A stretch of 64,000 nucleotides of DNA. It comes from Spisula solida. Taxonomy: Eukaryota > Mollusca > Bivalvia > Venerida > Mactridae. Under the pieces are notes generated by a model. It worked only from the letters and a program-made list of their open reading frames with translations. It had not been told where the DNA came from and searched no databases. A program made the position numbers and the translations under genes. Shown one piece after another: positions 54,001 through 62,284 of this stretch. The DNA is taken from the NCBI GenBank assembly GCA_947247005.1, contig OX365955.1, positions 44,433,822 through 44,497,821 of the forward strand, read 5' to 3'. Every line of letters starts with the position of its first letter. Position 1 is the stretch's first letter.

Positions 54001-57000
54001 AAATTGTATTTCTAATTTTAAAAAAGGGACATAATTTCAACATATACTTAGTACATCTAGAAACGCAACGGTTTTATCCCCATTTTTTTCTTACTTGCAT
54101 TATACATGTATATTTGTATTTTGTGTAGTAATGTTGTATAATCTTGTAGAAACTTGGCCATCATCCAACTTTTATCGATCGTATTACGTAAATCCCGTGC
54201 ACCGATATAATCACAAAAAGCATGATTTCCACGTGCACCAATTACGCAGGATAAATCTTGGTATAAATTGAATCGAACGTTTTGTAAAGTTTGCTAATAA
54301 AAAGAAAATCATAAAAGGAATGGCATATGTTCAGGAATAAAAATGCCATGATTGTCCGGATATGAACAAAATCAGGCCATCCGGATGCTTATGGCAGAGA
54401 TGTTTAACAGAAGTTTGCACGACGGTTAAATTGTCATACACCGAACATTTCTCATCTAGAGACACGCTACCAACACACTGGCACCATTTGCGACAGCCTA
54501 AGTTCAGGTCATGCATGCGTAACAAGCCTCCCACAGGATGAATAAGACACGTGAAACAGCTCCAGATCAGGCTCACAACTGCTGCCGACAGTGTTCAACA
54601 ACTTGTTGCTCATCATGAATAAGTAATCAATCAATATTTGATCAATACTTTACATATTGACATAAAACAACGATTCCGAAAAAATAGCTAATTTATAAAA
54701 AAAAATCGTTATTTTTCGGCCCCACTATATTTATGTTCCGTTATTTTTCGGCCGCACTATACACCAAAACACTGCTCTGCACCTAAATGTAGCTCTATGT
54801 GATAAAATGTTACAGATGTATTGATAATGGAATAACAGCATCAAGTAAAATTAATGTAGTTTGATTGTCCATCATCAGATTGAACAAATATTGACAGTAG
54901 AACCCAGTGTTGCGTTTCTAGGTGTACTCAGTATATATTTGATAGAGTTGCCTATTCATGTGGAGGTCATGGCGTCATGATGGTGATAAAGTATGCAAAG
55001 TATCAAAGATACATGTCTTAGAGGTTAAAATTGTGTACATAAACTGTAAACTTTTGTATTTCTAAGTACAGTAGTCCAAATGGGGCATAACATTCAACAA
55101 CATGCTTGATAGAGTGCAGATGTTGTGGCCAAGACGGTTGACAAGTATGCAAAGTATCACAGCAATATGAACATGCACTTAGATATTATAGGTTACTACC
55201 TTGAACGCAAACTTACAAATTTGCACGAAGTTGAAAAAAGGGACATATTTTCCGATAAATACTTCATAGAGTTATCTACTCCTACGTACGTGTTGGGGTC
55301 ATCCCATTATTCTTCCAATAGTGAAGCTACATATTAAATTCGCACTGCAGTGCATCAATGAAAATTCAATGTTGGTCAGTATCCACTTTAAAAGATAAAT
55401 CATGTTGATCTTTATCCTCAATCATGTTGGTTTTTATCCATTTTTCACACATGGGTTACTTTAAATAGTTATCACGTAGAAACGGCAAATGTAAATAATT
55501 ACTCTAAACTAAGTCTGATAGTGAAATGAATGAGCTGTATAAGCAAAAGATCTTAACCCAAAATAAACAACAATATATATGTTTTATAGACTGTCAAATA
55601 AATCCAACACAGATTTTTCTAACTTTTTATCAGATTGTGTATCACATTTACAAACATACGGATAAATAGTTTTAGTTTCATGGAAGGAATGTACAAGTTT
55701 ATCTTCATACAGCATCAGAAGGTGGTTAAACCCGTAGATTTTGAAGAATTTGCCGAAAATGCGATGAATATGTAAACATACATCCGCCATTTTTCAATCA
55801 TGTTGGGAATATCCAATCATGTTGTTTTATCAGGGTAACAAGGGTGTTCTACAGACTGACAGATTTCTGAAGTCTTGTTTTCCAACAAATATTGTGCAAC
55901 AAAGCAACATTCAGAGGCTACAATTGATCACATGAAGTGATGACTCCAGTTTTCTTCAAAAAGTGTTGTACTTGTAAATAACATGACTTCCTACCTGAGG
56001 TCCGAGGCTGGTACTGAATGTATTACACTATCTTCATTCTCAAATCTGATACTGTACTTATAGGGTAACAACTGAAGAGATACAATCATACCAAATATAT
56101 TACAAACACAATATGAAAATACTTAGTCTGGATATAGGCCCATTTCATATTATTGTTTATGTTCTAAAATTAGTAACAAGATATCATCAAGATATGAATT
56201 ATTGATTTTATCTGGATAGCAGGAAATATACGGTGGATATTGTCTTAAAACTACAGTAAAACCTTGTTATCTCGAAGACCCATCGGGACAAGCCAAATGC
56301 TCGAGTTAAGCCAGGTGCTCGAAATATCCGAAGTCGATGATGAATTGTTGTTATGACAAAGTGTAACTGTGTTTATGATGAAAACACGTTTGATACATGT
56401 ATTTGGTAATAACTACGAATATTTTCATTGTTTATCAAGTCTATACGCAATTTAAATTGTGTGGAAATTTGCCGAATTCAACAAGTTGCATATGAAAGTC
56501 GTAATGAATCCTTTAACATTAAATATCAAAAAGATTATATTAAGTCAGACAGGGAACTCCATTTAACGGTTGTAATAAAAGTTTGCATCGGCAAAAATAT
56601 AACATTACCCAAGCGAACGACATGAACAAACACCCACGCACTAAAATTGCATGCGATAAAATAAAACCCGGATGCAAAGTCGATCCAGTTTCCTGCACAG
56701 GGATACGGCTCATTCAGTAAAAAAACATGCACTATATTATCTATGATAATTTATTTAGGGCATTATGTTTAGCTGAATGAGTTATATCCCTGTGGTTTCC
56801 CGTTAAAACGCGCGCGACAAATTTGAGACATCAAACGCGGCGGTCTTTCGACTGACTTCAAACGCGCCGCACATCAAAGAAATTGCCGGTACAGTTGGGA
56901 GTAGTATAAATTCGCCAATCAGCGCATAGTGTTGATTTAATTGACATTTAGTTTTCTAGTTAACAAAGTCGACAAATCTTTTATTCTGCAAGGTTGTTTG

Positions 57001-60000
57001 ATAAGAATTGGATTTAATCGCAGACTTGATTTACTTCACTTATTCAGTATCGGACACATGAAATTGTACTGTACGTAAGCCTACATTCGCAGGTTTTCAT
57101 GAAATACGGAATATGAAAACAATTTGAAATTAAATTTAACTTAACAGTTTTATAACGAACGGCGCATAAATATTTAAGAGTATACATGTACGTCGGTATA
57201 TCTTACGATAATTAAAAGTCTGTGCGAGTCAGTACGTTCAGAGCAACGATGTTGCATTTAATAATTCTAGTTCTTGTATGCGTTAAAGTTCCCAATTGTT
57301 GCCTAAAGAACTTGTTCTGAAACGATGTGTTGTTTTAATCACGCTTATTAATTTAATGCCATCTACTTCGTGTTTAATGTATCGAGTCGAAATCACGGAA
57401 ATCAATTTAAGTGTTAGGGATTACCGTATTGTCATAAAATGTGATTATCACGATGTGTGAAAAACAAGGACCTAACAAAATTAAGTATGACATTTTGCGG
57501 AGGTGTGAAATTTGGCTTGGATGATTGCCTCGAGATAAAGTAACTCATCATCGTTGCAAATTGTTGAATGGACCATCACCTGTGCTCAAATTAGACCGGA
57601 TGCTCGTAATAAATTAATGTACAATATAGAGCAAACTCGCCGGGACTTTGAAATTTGTTCGAATTTTCTAATCTGATGTTCCATGTTTTATCAACTATTT
57701 AAACTTGACATATGTTGATTGCAAACCAGATGCATAATTTTGGTAATTAAATTACTATTTCTGAGTATTTAAACTGTAAAAATATTAAACCGATAACATT
57801 TTTAAAATATGAATGTCAAGCACTTTCCATTGATATAAAAAAATGAAAAAGTTATTTAGAAAACAAAATTCCTGTGCCTATGTTTGTTTATAAAAGCACC
57901 TTTCTGCCATCCAAACAGATATACAGGTAAACAGTAATAGGTGCTTGTGAAGTCACACTGAAATGTGCCTATAGTCTGGAAGTTAAATATTTAATATATT
58001 AATGCCAAAGCATACCAGTCACCTTAAATAAATGCTGGTATCACTTCAGACTTCTTCATGATTGATCATCAAGTGATTTAAATTGTCTTATAATCAACTA
58101 AACTGACAGATTTAAATTATGCTTATGTAACAGAATGTAACGAAATTTTAGCACAATTTGTTTTCAATGTGTATATGCCACTAATAACACTTTTTCCCCC
58201 TACACTCAAATTGCAGCCAGAGTGTCTGAGAGACAATATAAGTGTCTACAGTAAGTTATTTTATCAACAAGTAATCAAGAATTGTAAGCAATACAGAAGT
58301 CCCCTACCAGGTTTAAGCCATTTACAATGTTTCTGTTGCCATAGCAACCACAATTTTTGTCAGAAACAAACTAGTTCTAGACATGCATAATCCCCTCTGA
58401 CATTGTCCCCTATCCACATATCAAGTTTCATAAACAGGAGTTATGGCAGGATCCAGATTTGGGCATATTTTTACTCTTTCTGTCGCCATAGCAACCACAA
58501 TTTTTGTCAGAATCAAAATATTTTTAGACTTGCATAATCCCCTTATTGTCCCCTATCCACATACCATGTTTCATAAACCTAGCTTGGAAACTCTTTGAGT
58601 TATGTCAGGCTCCAGATTTTTTGACGGACGGACGGACGGACGCAGGGCAAACCTATAGTCCCCTCCGGTCAAAAACCGGTAGGGGACTAATAATGCATAA
58701 TTACCTTTGGAGGAACCCATTTCTTAGGAGATGATGAATTACTGTCTTTGTTTTCTTTGTCACTAGACGGTGAGTTACAATTACTGGTAGGATTACCTTC
58801 AAAACCATCCGGATCAACCTTCACAATAACAGCTTTCATACTGCAACAAAATGATAATCAAACATCAAAGCATGTTGTTTAGTGATATAACAGTGAGGTA
58901 ACATATTTTTGGATCAAAATGTTCCAGGGGTACCATTTGACTCGGGAGTAGAGGTTTTGACCCTTGAAATGTTCATAAAGCCTAATTTTGACACTCAAGA
59001 TTTTGGTTTAAAGAGTCAATTTCTTTTAAAATCATGGGTATTTTGTCTATAAAATAGTAAATTTAAGTCAAAACTATAAAAAGTGACCCTTCAGATTCAG
59101 AAGCTAGTGGAACCCCTGATATTATTTAGTGGTATAACAGTGAGGCAACATTTTGGGGTCAAAAGGCACAAATTTGTGCTTCTAATTTCAATGCACATTA
59201 TAAAGATAGCAAAATATTTGACAATGAAACAAGAAATTATACAATAGGGCAAGGAAAAAGCAAAGGGCAATGCACTTACAGATGTCTCAACACATTCACA
59301 AACTAACCATACAGAATGTTAACAGATGATATTAAATGAACAAACTCAGCAAATTTATAAATATTTAACTTACGATTTTCCACCAGATTTAACTTTGAGA
59401 AGTGCTCTTTCCCCAATAACGAGGACTTGCTGTAACATCAACCATGCTTCATCAACTAATACATCCAGAGATTTTGTACCTGAAAGATATCAAATTATGA
59501 CAGATCTTTTTAAAATTCATGCAGTATTAAAATAGTTTCATTTAGGAATGTTTGCAAAAGTGTGGCCTCACAAACATTTTCTTTGAATTGACCTACTAGT
59601 TGTTGACCTACATGAAAAAGTTTCCAAAATGTCCAGAGCATTAGGTCGATCATTCTGAGCAAGATTTACCAAGCAAAAAGTGAGTTCACAAGCTCTTTAT
59701 TGGATTAAAATTTCAACTTAATTTCAGACATTTCTGTTTCCGAGACCTGGTTTCAAACAAGTAAAATATTTAATGCAGAGATTAATTTTGATATCAAGGT
59801 TTGGTGCAAATAACTAGTCTCTGGAGTGTTTGCAAGCATTTTTCTCTTATTCGGCCAGGTGACCCAACATGTGGGACCCACTTTCAAACGAGCACCCTGA
59901 CACTACTTTGGGGAAGGGGCTGCAGCCCTTGGGAAGGATTTTCGAAACAAAGGATGTTTTGTAACTAAAAAGAAACTACTTCATATACTTTATGGATATA

Positions 60001-62284
60001 GATATCCACCATGCTGTTCTTTTTCTATGTTTTTTACCGAATATTTATTTTTTTTGCGGGGAGGGGGTTATTTGTGGGGGATATACTATGGTGCTTCTAC
60101 TCTGAATACTAAGGGCCAATTTCCTCAAAGTCAACCATGGGTGAGCTAAAAGAATGAACATGCGCATAAAATACTTACAATGATGAACTAATTCCAGGAC
60201 AGGCTTGTCATAGCATGGCGCAAACTGTTCTTTCAATGTCTTGAGAACTGCCTTCTCTGAATTCCAGGCCTCTTCATGGGTAAGATTTACATGTCCTGTA
60301 CTTTGACAAGTCCATATCCTTTTCTTGTACAGCTGTACACGTTTGTCATACTCACTGTCATGTAGTTAAGGAAATCATGAAGAAATTGAGACAGGTAAAT
60401 AAATTGAAAGCAATTATTATATTGTAACGTTTTCGGCCGTCGTCTCTTAAACTCTAAATGTGGTAGCGTACAACTTATGGTTATTTCCCAACAATAACCG
60501 TCCAACAGATGTAACCTAATGTTTCCTTACTAACAAAAGTCATCAACGTTCACACAGGCCTACTCCGGTGTTGTTCTAACTATATATGGCTATAGCCTGC
60601 TCCCTAGAAGAGACACCCTCAAGAGACCCTGCAGCGTACACAGCTACCCACGGCTGTAGACTGTCTCCACACAGCAGTCACACACAACCCTTGACTGTAG
60701 CTCTAGCCTACTACACGCTACTACACAAGCCTCACACAATACGTTCCAACAACGTAATACGTTCCACCAACGTGTCTCTTCTCCAGCAGACGCACCAACC
60801 AAACAACACCTAGCTGGAACAATTATTAACCACGTTTACTGGTACTCCGCAACTATGTCCCCTAATAGCTTTTCAAGGAAGGGAGGCTTCATGAGAAGTC
60901 ACTAGCAAGAGACACTTGCGTAAATACACAGAGTGTAGTGCTGGTCAATAATTCACTTTGTTTTACCAAAGTGAACGAGTCAACTTTCGCAAGTAGACTG
61001 ACTAGCACAGTGCGTGCTACGGTATATATACCCTCGTTCGGTAAGACACGCCCCTTTCTGTCAATTCAATGAAACACCCGCCATCTAGCGGGTTCCGAAG
61101 CTGAACGTAAACTAACGGAAATAACCGATACGTACCGGGATACTTTAACCAATGTTTCAGGCAATATCTCGCAACTATATCAATAAATATAATAACCATG
61201 CAGTGTACTTACAATTACTGTGAACATCAAACCCACATGTCCTACTAAATATGCTTAATTCATAAAAATACAATCAATAACCGATACATACCGAGTTTTG
61301 TTGATATCGGTGCAAATGGAGTCAAAATATACAAAGGGGAACAACTACCGATATCTTAATAACGGGTAGGTCTAAAACCCTACACGTTACAATATTATTC
61401 AATAAATATTGATGAATTTAGCATAAATGTACGTCAGCATTTTGACAGAATTACTCAAAAATAGCTTAGTATCAACACGCTATCTTCAGATTTCTAGTCT
61501 TAATCATTTAGAATCAGGCTCATTATGTCAGTTTTATTTATTTCACCACCTTCATGCAAGTTTGACCTTTGACCCAATGATCCAGTCAAAACAGGCCCTA
61601 CCTGTGCTGAACAAGACAGAATATGCACTAAACACTCATTAACAGCATTTTTTAAATGTTATTAGCTGCTTTGATGACAACATTACACATGGGATGGTGT
61701 GATTATCACAGGAAAGTGGTACACTTAGCAGGTACCACCATCGATGACGAGGTTTAGCTGGCAACCATGAAAAACATGGCTGCCATTTCTAATCCTTTGT
61801 CCTGTGGATTGGTTGCTGGTTTAGAAGGATGATCGAGCTGACCATTTCAAACGTTAACAACGCAACATAGCCCTTTATCAAATGTAAACTGAAACACAAT
61901 TGAGTAAAATAATAAATCAGTCTCGTCTAAAAAGCGAAACAACAACAAATCGGTTGGAAAATTGACAGACAGTTGAATGAACAAACGTATTTTAAGCTAT
62001 TTCTCATACAGCTATGATGTCCAAATTCTTCATAATTGATCACAAAACGCAAAATTGTATTAAAACATGCGAATAACTGATAAATTAGGTATAAAATCGT
62101 CTGCAAAAGGCATTTCCATGGGCGCCGCCATCTTGGATTTTTGATAGCGGACGATTTTTGAGAAAGGATACTCTTGTGAACGGATCTGTTCCTTAGTATG
62201 GGGAATGGTAAATATCTTCTCCCCGTCTGAAACGTCAGTTAAAGGTTTGACACAATTGAAAATGCGTTTCGAAAGGAGCGGCAT
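27700..62284 (-). CDS. BAZ1B: BAZ1B (WSTF)-like chromatin remodelling subunit, 31 coding exons
   Basis: Bromodomain-adjacent-to-zinc-finger protein, the large noncatalytic partner of ISWI in WICH-type remodelling complexes; vertebrate BAZ1B also phosphorylates histone H2A.X on a tyrosine through its WAC region. The gene starts with ATG at 62284 (MPLLSKRIFNCVKPL, close to vertebrate MAPLLGRKPFPLVKPL) and ends with TAA at 27700-27702. The 31 exons listed in the block entries add up to 4707 nt, 1568 residues; the human protein is 1483. Domain order is WAC (~20-130), basic Lys-rich linker (~259-490), DDT (~594-660), WHIM1 (~740-765), coiled/charged region (~773-906), WHIM2 (~915-930), WHIM3 (~1165-1190), PHD1 (~1191-1237), PHD2 (~1274-1315), acidic/AT-hook-like linker (~1337-1440), bromodomain (~1441-1530). 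Every intron phase joins correctly. The second PHD finger is absent from vertebrate BAZ1B. Repeats fill the introns. Confidence 0.95.
28227..28477. mobile_element. Family B CAGGGGTGTCAA MITE, copy 1
   Basis: 251-bp element with CAGGGGTGTCAA ends inverted and a perfect 7-bp target duplication TATATCA (28220-28226 and 28478-28484). Inside are ACCATAACTTTGTCAT and AAATCCGGAATTCCGGATTA words shared by all copies. Confidence 0.8.
29095..29214. mobile_element. Family B MITE, 3' half only
   Basis: Contains the TTCATCAAATAAC, GGAATTCCGGAT and TTGACACCACTG end. The left half is replaced by an unrelated repeat (28925-29095). Confidence 0.6.
30450..31541 (-). CDS. BAZ1B: BAZ1B exons 26-27: second PHD finger
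   Basis: Exons 31330-31541 and 30450-30535 encode residues 1238-1336. They join to give a second full C4HC3 finger: CVEC, CAEC, YHLEC and WVCNDC, with LILCAECPSVYHLEC typical of H3-reading PHDs. An Asp/Glu stretch precedes it and a basic RRRRTSRGTK stretch follows. Vertebrate BAZ1B has one PHD, whereas Drosophila Acf1, a BAZ1A-type relative, has two. Confidence 0.9.
30563..30752. repeat. 38-bp tandem repeat, five copies
   Basis: Units start at 30563, 30601, 30639, 30677 and 30715, each beginning AAATACAATATCACATGG, immediately beside the acceptor of BAZ1B exon 27. Confidence 0.9.
31035..31299. mobile_element. Family B MITE
   Basis: Complete copy in BAZ1B intron 26, flanked by AATGATT and AATGATA. 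Confidence 0.75.
31958..32216. mobile_element. Family G MITE, short copy
   Basis: 259-bp element, CAGGCCCTGATCTCCCGAA with inverted CTGGCCACTATCTCCCGAAG, flanked by ATAC. Lies 9 bp from BAZ1B exon 25. Confidence 0.65.
32225..32365 (-). CDS. BAZ1B: BAZ1B exon 25: first PHD finger
   Basis: One 141-nt exon encodes residues 1191-1237 and a complete C4HC3 PHD finger: CKIC, then CDEC, then FHIYC, then WKCAGC. The order and the CRKKGE stretch after the first cysteines match the single PHD of vertebrate BAZ1B. Such fingers usually read histone H3 tails. Confidence 0.93.
32750..32812. repeat. Hairpin / transposon terminus fragment
   Basis: CGCTAATAAGACC (32754-32766) is inverted at 32778-32790 and repeated at 32795-32807. 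The start ACAGTGAAGTTCCGCTAATA resembles a pogo-type terminus. No partner end was found. Confidence 0.45.
32903..36757 (-). CDS. BAZ1B: BAZ1B exons 21-24: WHIM3 region
   Basis: Exons 36697-36757, 34865-34972, 34185-34287 and 32903-33039 encode residues 1054-1190. The segment LRNGGLGGVDDFDAW matches the human LQKGGLGYVEETSEF. Exon 24 ends with LSRLHVLLGIFDSCIKWEKS, the conserved WHIM3 (WSD) helix that leads directly into the PHD finger. Confidence 0.92.
33301..33610. mobile_element. AATATTGTTTGTTTCCCC TIR MITE
   Basis: 310-bp element with AATATTGTTTGTTTCCCC inverted at 33593-33610. The word GGGGAAACAAACAATATT recurs alone at 36657-36674 as a terminus fragment. Confidence 0.6.
33838..34165. 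mobile_element. Family E MITE
   Basis: Opposite orientation to copy 1; flanked by GATTT on both sides. Ends 20 bp from BAZ1B exon 23. Confidence 0.75.
34387..34638. mobile_element. Family B MITE
   Basis: Complete copy in a BAZ1B intron; left terminus slightly altered (CAGGGTGGTCAA), flanks share CACTG. Confidence 0.7.
35215..36190 (-). pseudogene. 5'-truncated non-LTR retrotransposon (LINE) reverse transcriptase
   Basis: Dead copy of a LINE of the Jockey/CR1 type in BAZ1B intron 21. Recognisable pieces in order: GVPLGSVLGP near 36140, the catalytic YADD box near 36040, KTELIIF near 35900, and the C-terminal IQNTAARLI and LHWLPVPYRVQYK blocks in 35215-35631. A stop follows SVLGP, the frame shifts just after YADD, and a stop replaces the tyrosine in SRLDYxN near 35640. 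5' truncation is typical of LINE insertions. The 3' end reaches about 35090. Confidence 0.85.
36361..36511. mobile_element. GGGGTGGTATTCAAT TIR MITE
   Basis: 151-bp element, CTGGGGTGGTATTCAATATT inverted as ATATTGGATACCACCCCTG. A second copy of the left end lies at 36320-36355. Confidence 0.6.
36860..37128. mobile_element. Family B MITE
   Basis: Complete copy with 6-bp target duplication TAGTAT on both sides; first base of the terminus is mutated. Confidence 0.75.
37213..37810. mobile_element. 598-bp CCTACAAGTTCGTGCA TIR element
   Basis: Perfect 16-bp inverted ends at 37213-37228 and 37795-37810. A tandem extra left end CCTATAAGTTCGTGCA lies at 37195-37210. BAZ1B intron 20. Confidence 0.65.
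38022..38177. mobile_element. Family F short palindromic MITE
   Basis: 156-bp copy with ATAAT duplicated on both sides (38017-38021 and 38178-38182), CAGGCCTAGACACTAACT to TTAGTGTTGAGCCCTG. Confidence 0.7.
38276..41852 (-). CDS. BAZ1B: BAZ1B exons 15-20: charged helix and WHIM2
   Basis: Exons 41710-41852, 40651-40840, 39982-40048, 39365-39479, 38884-39046 and 38276-38440 encode residues 773-1053. The first three are rich in Lys, Glu and Gln and probably form a long charged helix. Exon 18 has the WHIM2 signature GTDRNHSRYWVF followed by PGVFVEKG. Exon 19 has a Ser/Asp/Glu run. Exon 20 begins GQNLWF and ends with a helical LKKELQKRQADI. Exon 17 is followed at once by a partial tandem copy of its own end. 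Confidence 0.92.
39937..40007 (-). repeat. 40-bp tandem duplication of BAZ1B exon 17 end and donor
   Basis: The last 27 nt of exon 17 with its splice donor are followed in the intron by a second copy 40 bp away (39941-39967 versus 39981-40007). The coding copy ends AAT/gtaagt at 39982. The second copy ends in another gtaagt donor near 39931. Reading through the first donor reaches an in-frame TGA within seven codons, so only the first donor gives the full protein. Confidence 0.85.
40301..40593. mobile_element. Family A repeat, copy 4
   Basis: Standard ~290-bp unit with both inverted boxes intact, in a BAZ1B intron. Confidence 0.75.
40859..41286. mobile_element. Pogo-like MITE with TA target duplication
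   Basis: 428-bp element with ends TAGTCAACTCACGTTATCTC and CAGTCCACTCTCGTTATCTC (second read on the minus strand), flanked by TA at 40857-40858 and 41287-41288. Several further ATTCGAGAT-type words lie inside. The 130-aa ORF across it is spurious. Confidence 0.65.
41301..41449. mobile_element. 149-bp MITE next to the pogo-like MITE
   Basis: Terminal inverted repeat CAGTACAA with a second inverted word TGTAGAGCAACA near both ends, flanked by TA on each side. It sits 14 bp from the preceding element. Confidence 0.6.
42203..42801. mobile_element. 599-bp element with perfect 29-bp TIRs
   Basis: ATGAGCCAGTCTCCAGGAAA begins the 29-nt inverted repeat (42203-42231 and 42773-42801), identical on both ends. 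No transposase ORF. BAZ1B intron 14. Confidence 0.7.
43146..48285 (-). CDS. BAZ1B: BAZ1B exons 9-14: DDT and WHIM1 region
   Basis: Exons 48127-48285, 47529-47637, 46811-46979, 44976-45079, 44179-44328 and 43146-43303 encode residues 490-772. DDT core: LPNELFGDVAMVTEFISCYS then TLTVLLQTLLQDQIAE. DDT with the WHIM motifs forms the platform for the ISWI ATPase in this family. WHIM1 is ELEPEQKLAILKGLCERI followed by TYSVQDYM. Exon 10 ends at an AAG/gcaagt donor, a GC-AG intron, and the downstream exon 11 joins in phase. Confidence 0.92.
43346..43521. mobile_element. Family B MITE, internally deleted
   Basis: 176-bp copy missing about 80 bp of the left interior; both termini intact, with 6-bp target duplication ATTGTT. 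Confidence 0.75.
43957..44130. mobile_element. Family D MITE
   Basis: Copy with altered left end (CAGGACTTTCGCTAG) and normal right end, just beside BAZ1B exon 13. Confidence 0.7.
44380..44842. mobile_element. Family C MITE split by a family B insertion
   Basis: Left part 44380-44417 and right part 44658-~44842 belong together. The right end is worn, so the boundary is approximate. Confidence 0.65.
44418..44657. mobile_element. Family B MITE nested in a family C MITE
   Basis: Inserted after position 12 of the word CCCAATCCTGAAAA of the older element, duplicating TGAAAA on both sides (44412-44417 and 44658-44663). This fixes the order of insertion. Confidence 0.8.
45493..46582. repeat. ~160-bp tandem array inside an ATACGCCCGT inverted repeat
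   Basis: Six units starting near 45585, 45740, 45900, 46060, 46220 and 46380 share CCATAACCCAATAAGGCCTA and ATTATGCCCATAAGCATTGT. Bounded by ATACGCCCGT (45495-45504) and ACGGGCGTAT (46571-46580). BAZ1B intron 11. Confidence 0.75.
47075..47270. mobile_element. Family D MITE
   Basis: Reverse-oriented copy with worn termini (CAGTGGTTCCATTTG / GTGAAACCCATG). Confidence 0.65.
47527..47530 (-). promoter_or_regulatory. Non-canonical GC splice donor of BAZ1B intron 10
   Basis: The exon ends CAAGAAG and the intron begins gcaagt. This is the classic consensus of the rare GC-AG intron class. No GT within the neighbouring bases keeps the frame with exon 11 at 46979, and phase 0 is preserved with the GC donor. 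Confidence 0.75.
48590..48812. repeat. Degenerate family C-like remnant
   Basis: Starts around AATGCCAAATCCTTAAAA and ends TTTCGGAATTGTAAGACCCT; middle deleted. BAZ1B intron 8. Confidence 0.5.
48880..58840 (-). CDS. BAZ1B: BAZ1B exons 4-8: WAC-to-DDT linker, Lys/Ser-rich
   Basis: Exons 58705-58840, 55995-56071, 51239-51404, 49730-50254 and 48880-49049 encode residues 132-489. KKWVPPK and the block RGDKPPSKELLRLFIR through SPWIVDD match conserved vertebrate BAZ1B segments (human RKWAPPK, RPPNKEIVRYFIR, APWVVED). Exon 7 is a single 525-nt exon with 175 codons, almost all Lys, Ser, Asp and Glu, including a run of seven consecutive Lys. Exon 8 contains KQMTLMDS, matching the KQMTLLDM of the human protein. 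The intron between exons 5 and 6 carries the 4.16 kb TIR element. Confidence 0.88.
49135..49463. mobile_element. Family E MITE
   Basis: Complete copy flanked by CAAAG direct repeats, between BAZ1B exons 7 and 8. Confidence 0.75.
50313..50652. mobile_element. Family E MITE
   Basis: Complete copy, reverse orientation to 49135-49463, on the other side of exon 7. Confidence 0.75.
50956..51200. mobile_element. Family B MITE
   Basis: Complete copy close to BAZ1B exon 6, flanked by TTCTCA and TTCTTA. Confidence 0.75.
52983..53720. repeat. ~170-bp tandem array, about four copies
   Basis: Units starting near 52983, 53154, 53326 and 53493 contain ACAAATGTTCACCA, CCCAGGTCCCTA and GGTCAAGGTCACACTTAGAG. 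Opened by GAGAGGCTTACGCC and closed by GGAGGCATCCGTGTCCTGTG at 53814. The array is inside the 4.16 kb element. Confidence 0.75.
54040..54940. mobile_element. Nested ~0.9 kb TIR element
   Basis: CTAGAAACGCAAC at 54057-54069 is inverted at 54909-54921, with extended similarity outward (ACTTAGTACAT versus ACTGAGTACAC). It lies inside the 4.16 kb element; no transposase recognised. Confidence 0.5.
56254..57668. mobile_element. Pogo-like element, second copy in opposite orientation, one end lost
   Basis: Starts CAGTAAAACCTTGTTATCTC after a TA at 56252-56253 and matches the 1387-2858 element in reverse orientation along its length. At about 57668 similarity stops before the distal inverted repeat, so this copy is truncated or diverged there. 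It lies in BAZ1B intron 4. Confidence 0.7.
58266..58693. mobile_element. Family A repeat, copy 5, long form
   Basis: About 430-bp form with the duplicated middle as in copy 2, ending 11 bp before the BAZ1B exon 4 donor side (58705). Confidence 0.75.
58925..59118. mobile_element. Family D MITE
   Basis: Reverse-oriented copy, CAGGGGTACCATTTGAC to GTGGAACCCCTG, in BAZ1B intron 3. Confidence 0.7.
59374..62284 (-). CDS. BAZ1B: BAZ1B exons 1-3: WAC domain
   Basis: Exons 62172-62284, 60179-60354 and 59374-59479 encode residues 1-131. The signature FTIPHT is followed by RIWTCQSTG and LTHEEAW, the core of the WAC domain that binds DNA and, in vertebrate WSTF, is needed for H2A.X kinase activity. Exon 1 ends at an AAGA/gtatcc donor, a weak match to consensus, but the codon GA/T rebuilt across it and the homology on both sides support it. 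Confidence 0.9.
60423..61391. mobile_element. Possible solo LTR in BAZ1B intron 1
   Basis: 969-bp segment, TGTAACG to CGTTACA, ends of the kind common in Ty3/gypsy LTRs, with ATATT at 60419-60423 and 61392-61396. GC content is higher than around it and a TATATATA box lies at 61023-61030. No internal coding region or second LTR is present, so a DNA element is not excluded. Confidence 0.4.

Larger units (their letters stand above)
51686..55846. mobile_element. 4161-bp DNA element with perfect 61-bp TIRs and 5-bp target duplication
   Basis: Ends start CACCCTTGTTACCCTGATAA on both strands; the inverted repeat is identical over 61 nt (51686-51746 and 55786-55846). TTCTA flanks both ends (51681-51685 and 55847-55851). 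CAACATGATTG-type words recur inside the TIRs and again near 52119, 52154, 55409 and 55425, possible transposase-binding sites. No transposase was recognised; a 68-codon ORF begins within the right TIR (55584-55790, minus). A short tandem array and a smaller TIR element are nested inside. Superfamily not assigned. Confidence 0.8.

Noticed and set aside
54331..54576. 81-aa minus-strand ORF, possibly transposase
   Set aside because: No DDE or helix-turn-helix motif could be made out.
60586..60813. 75-aa plus-strand ORF rich in Thr, His and Ser
   Set aside because: Lies in the putative LTR, low complexity in composition, no family resemblance.
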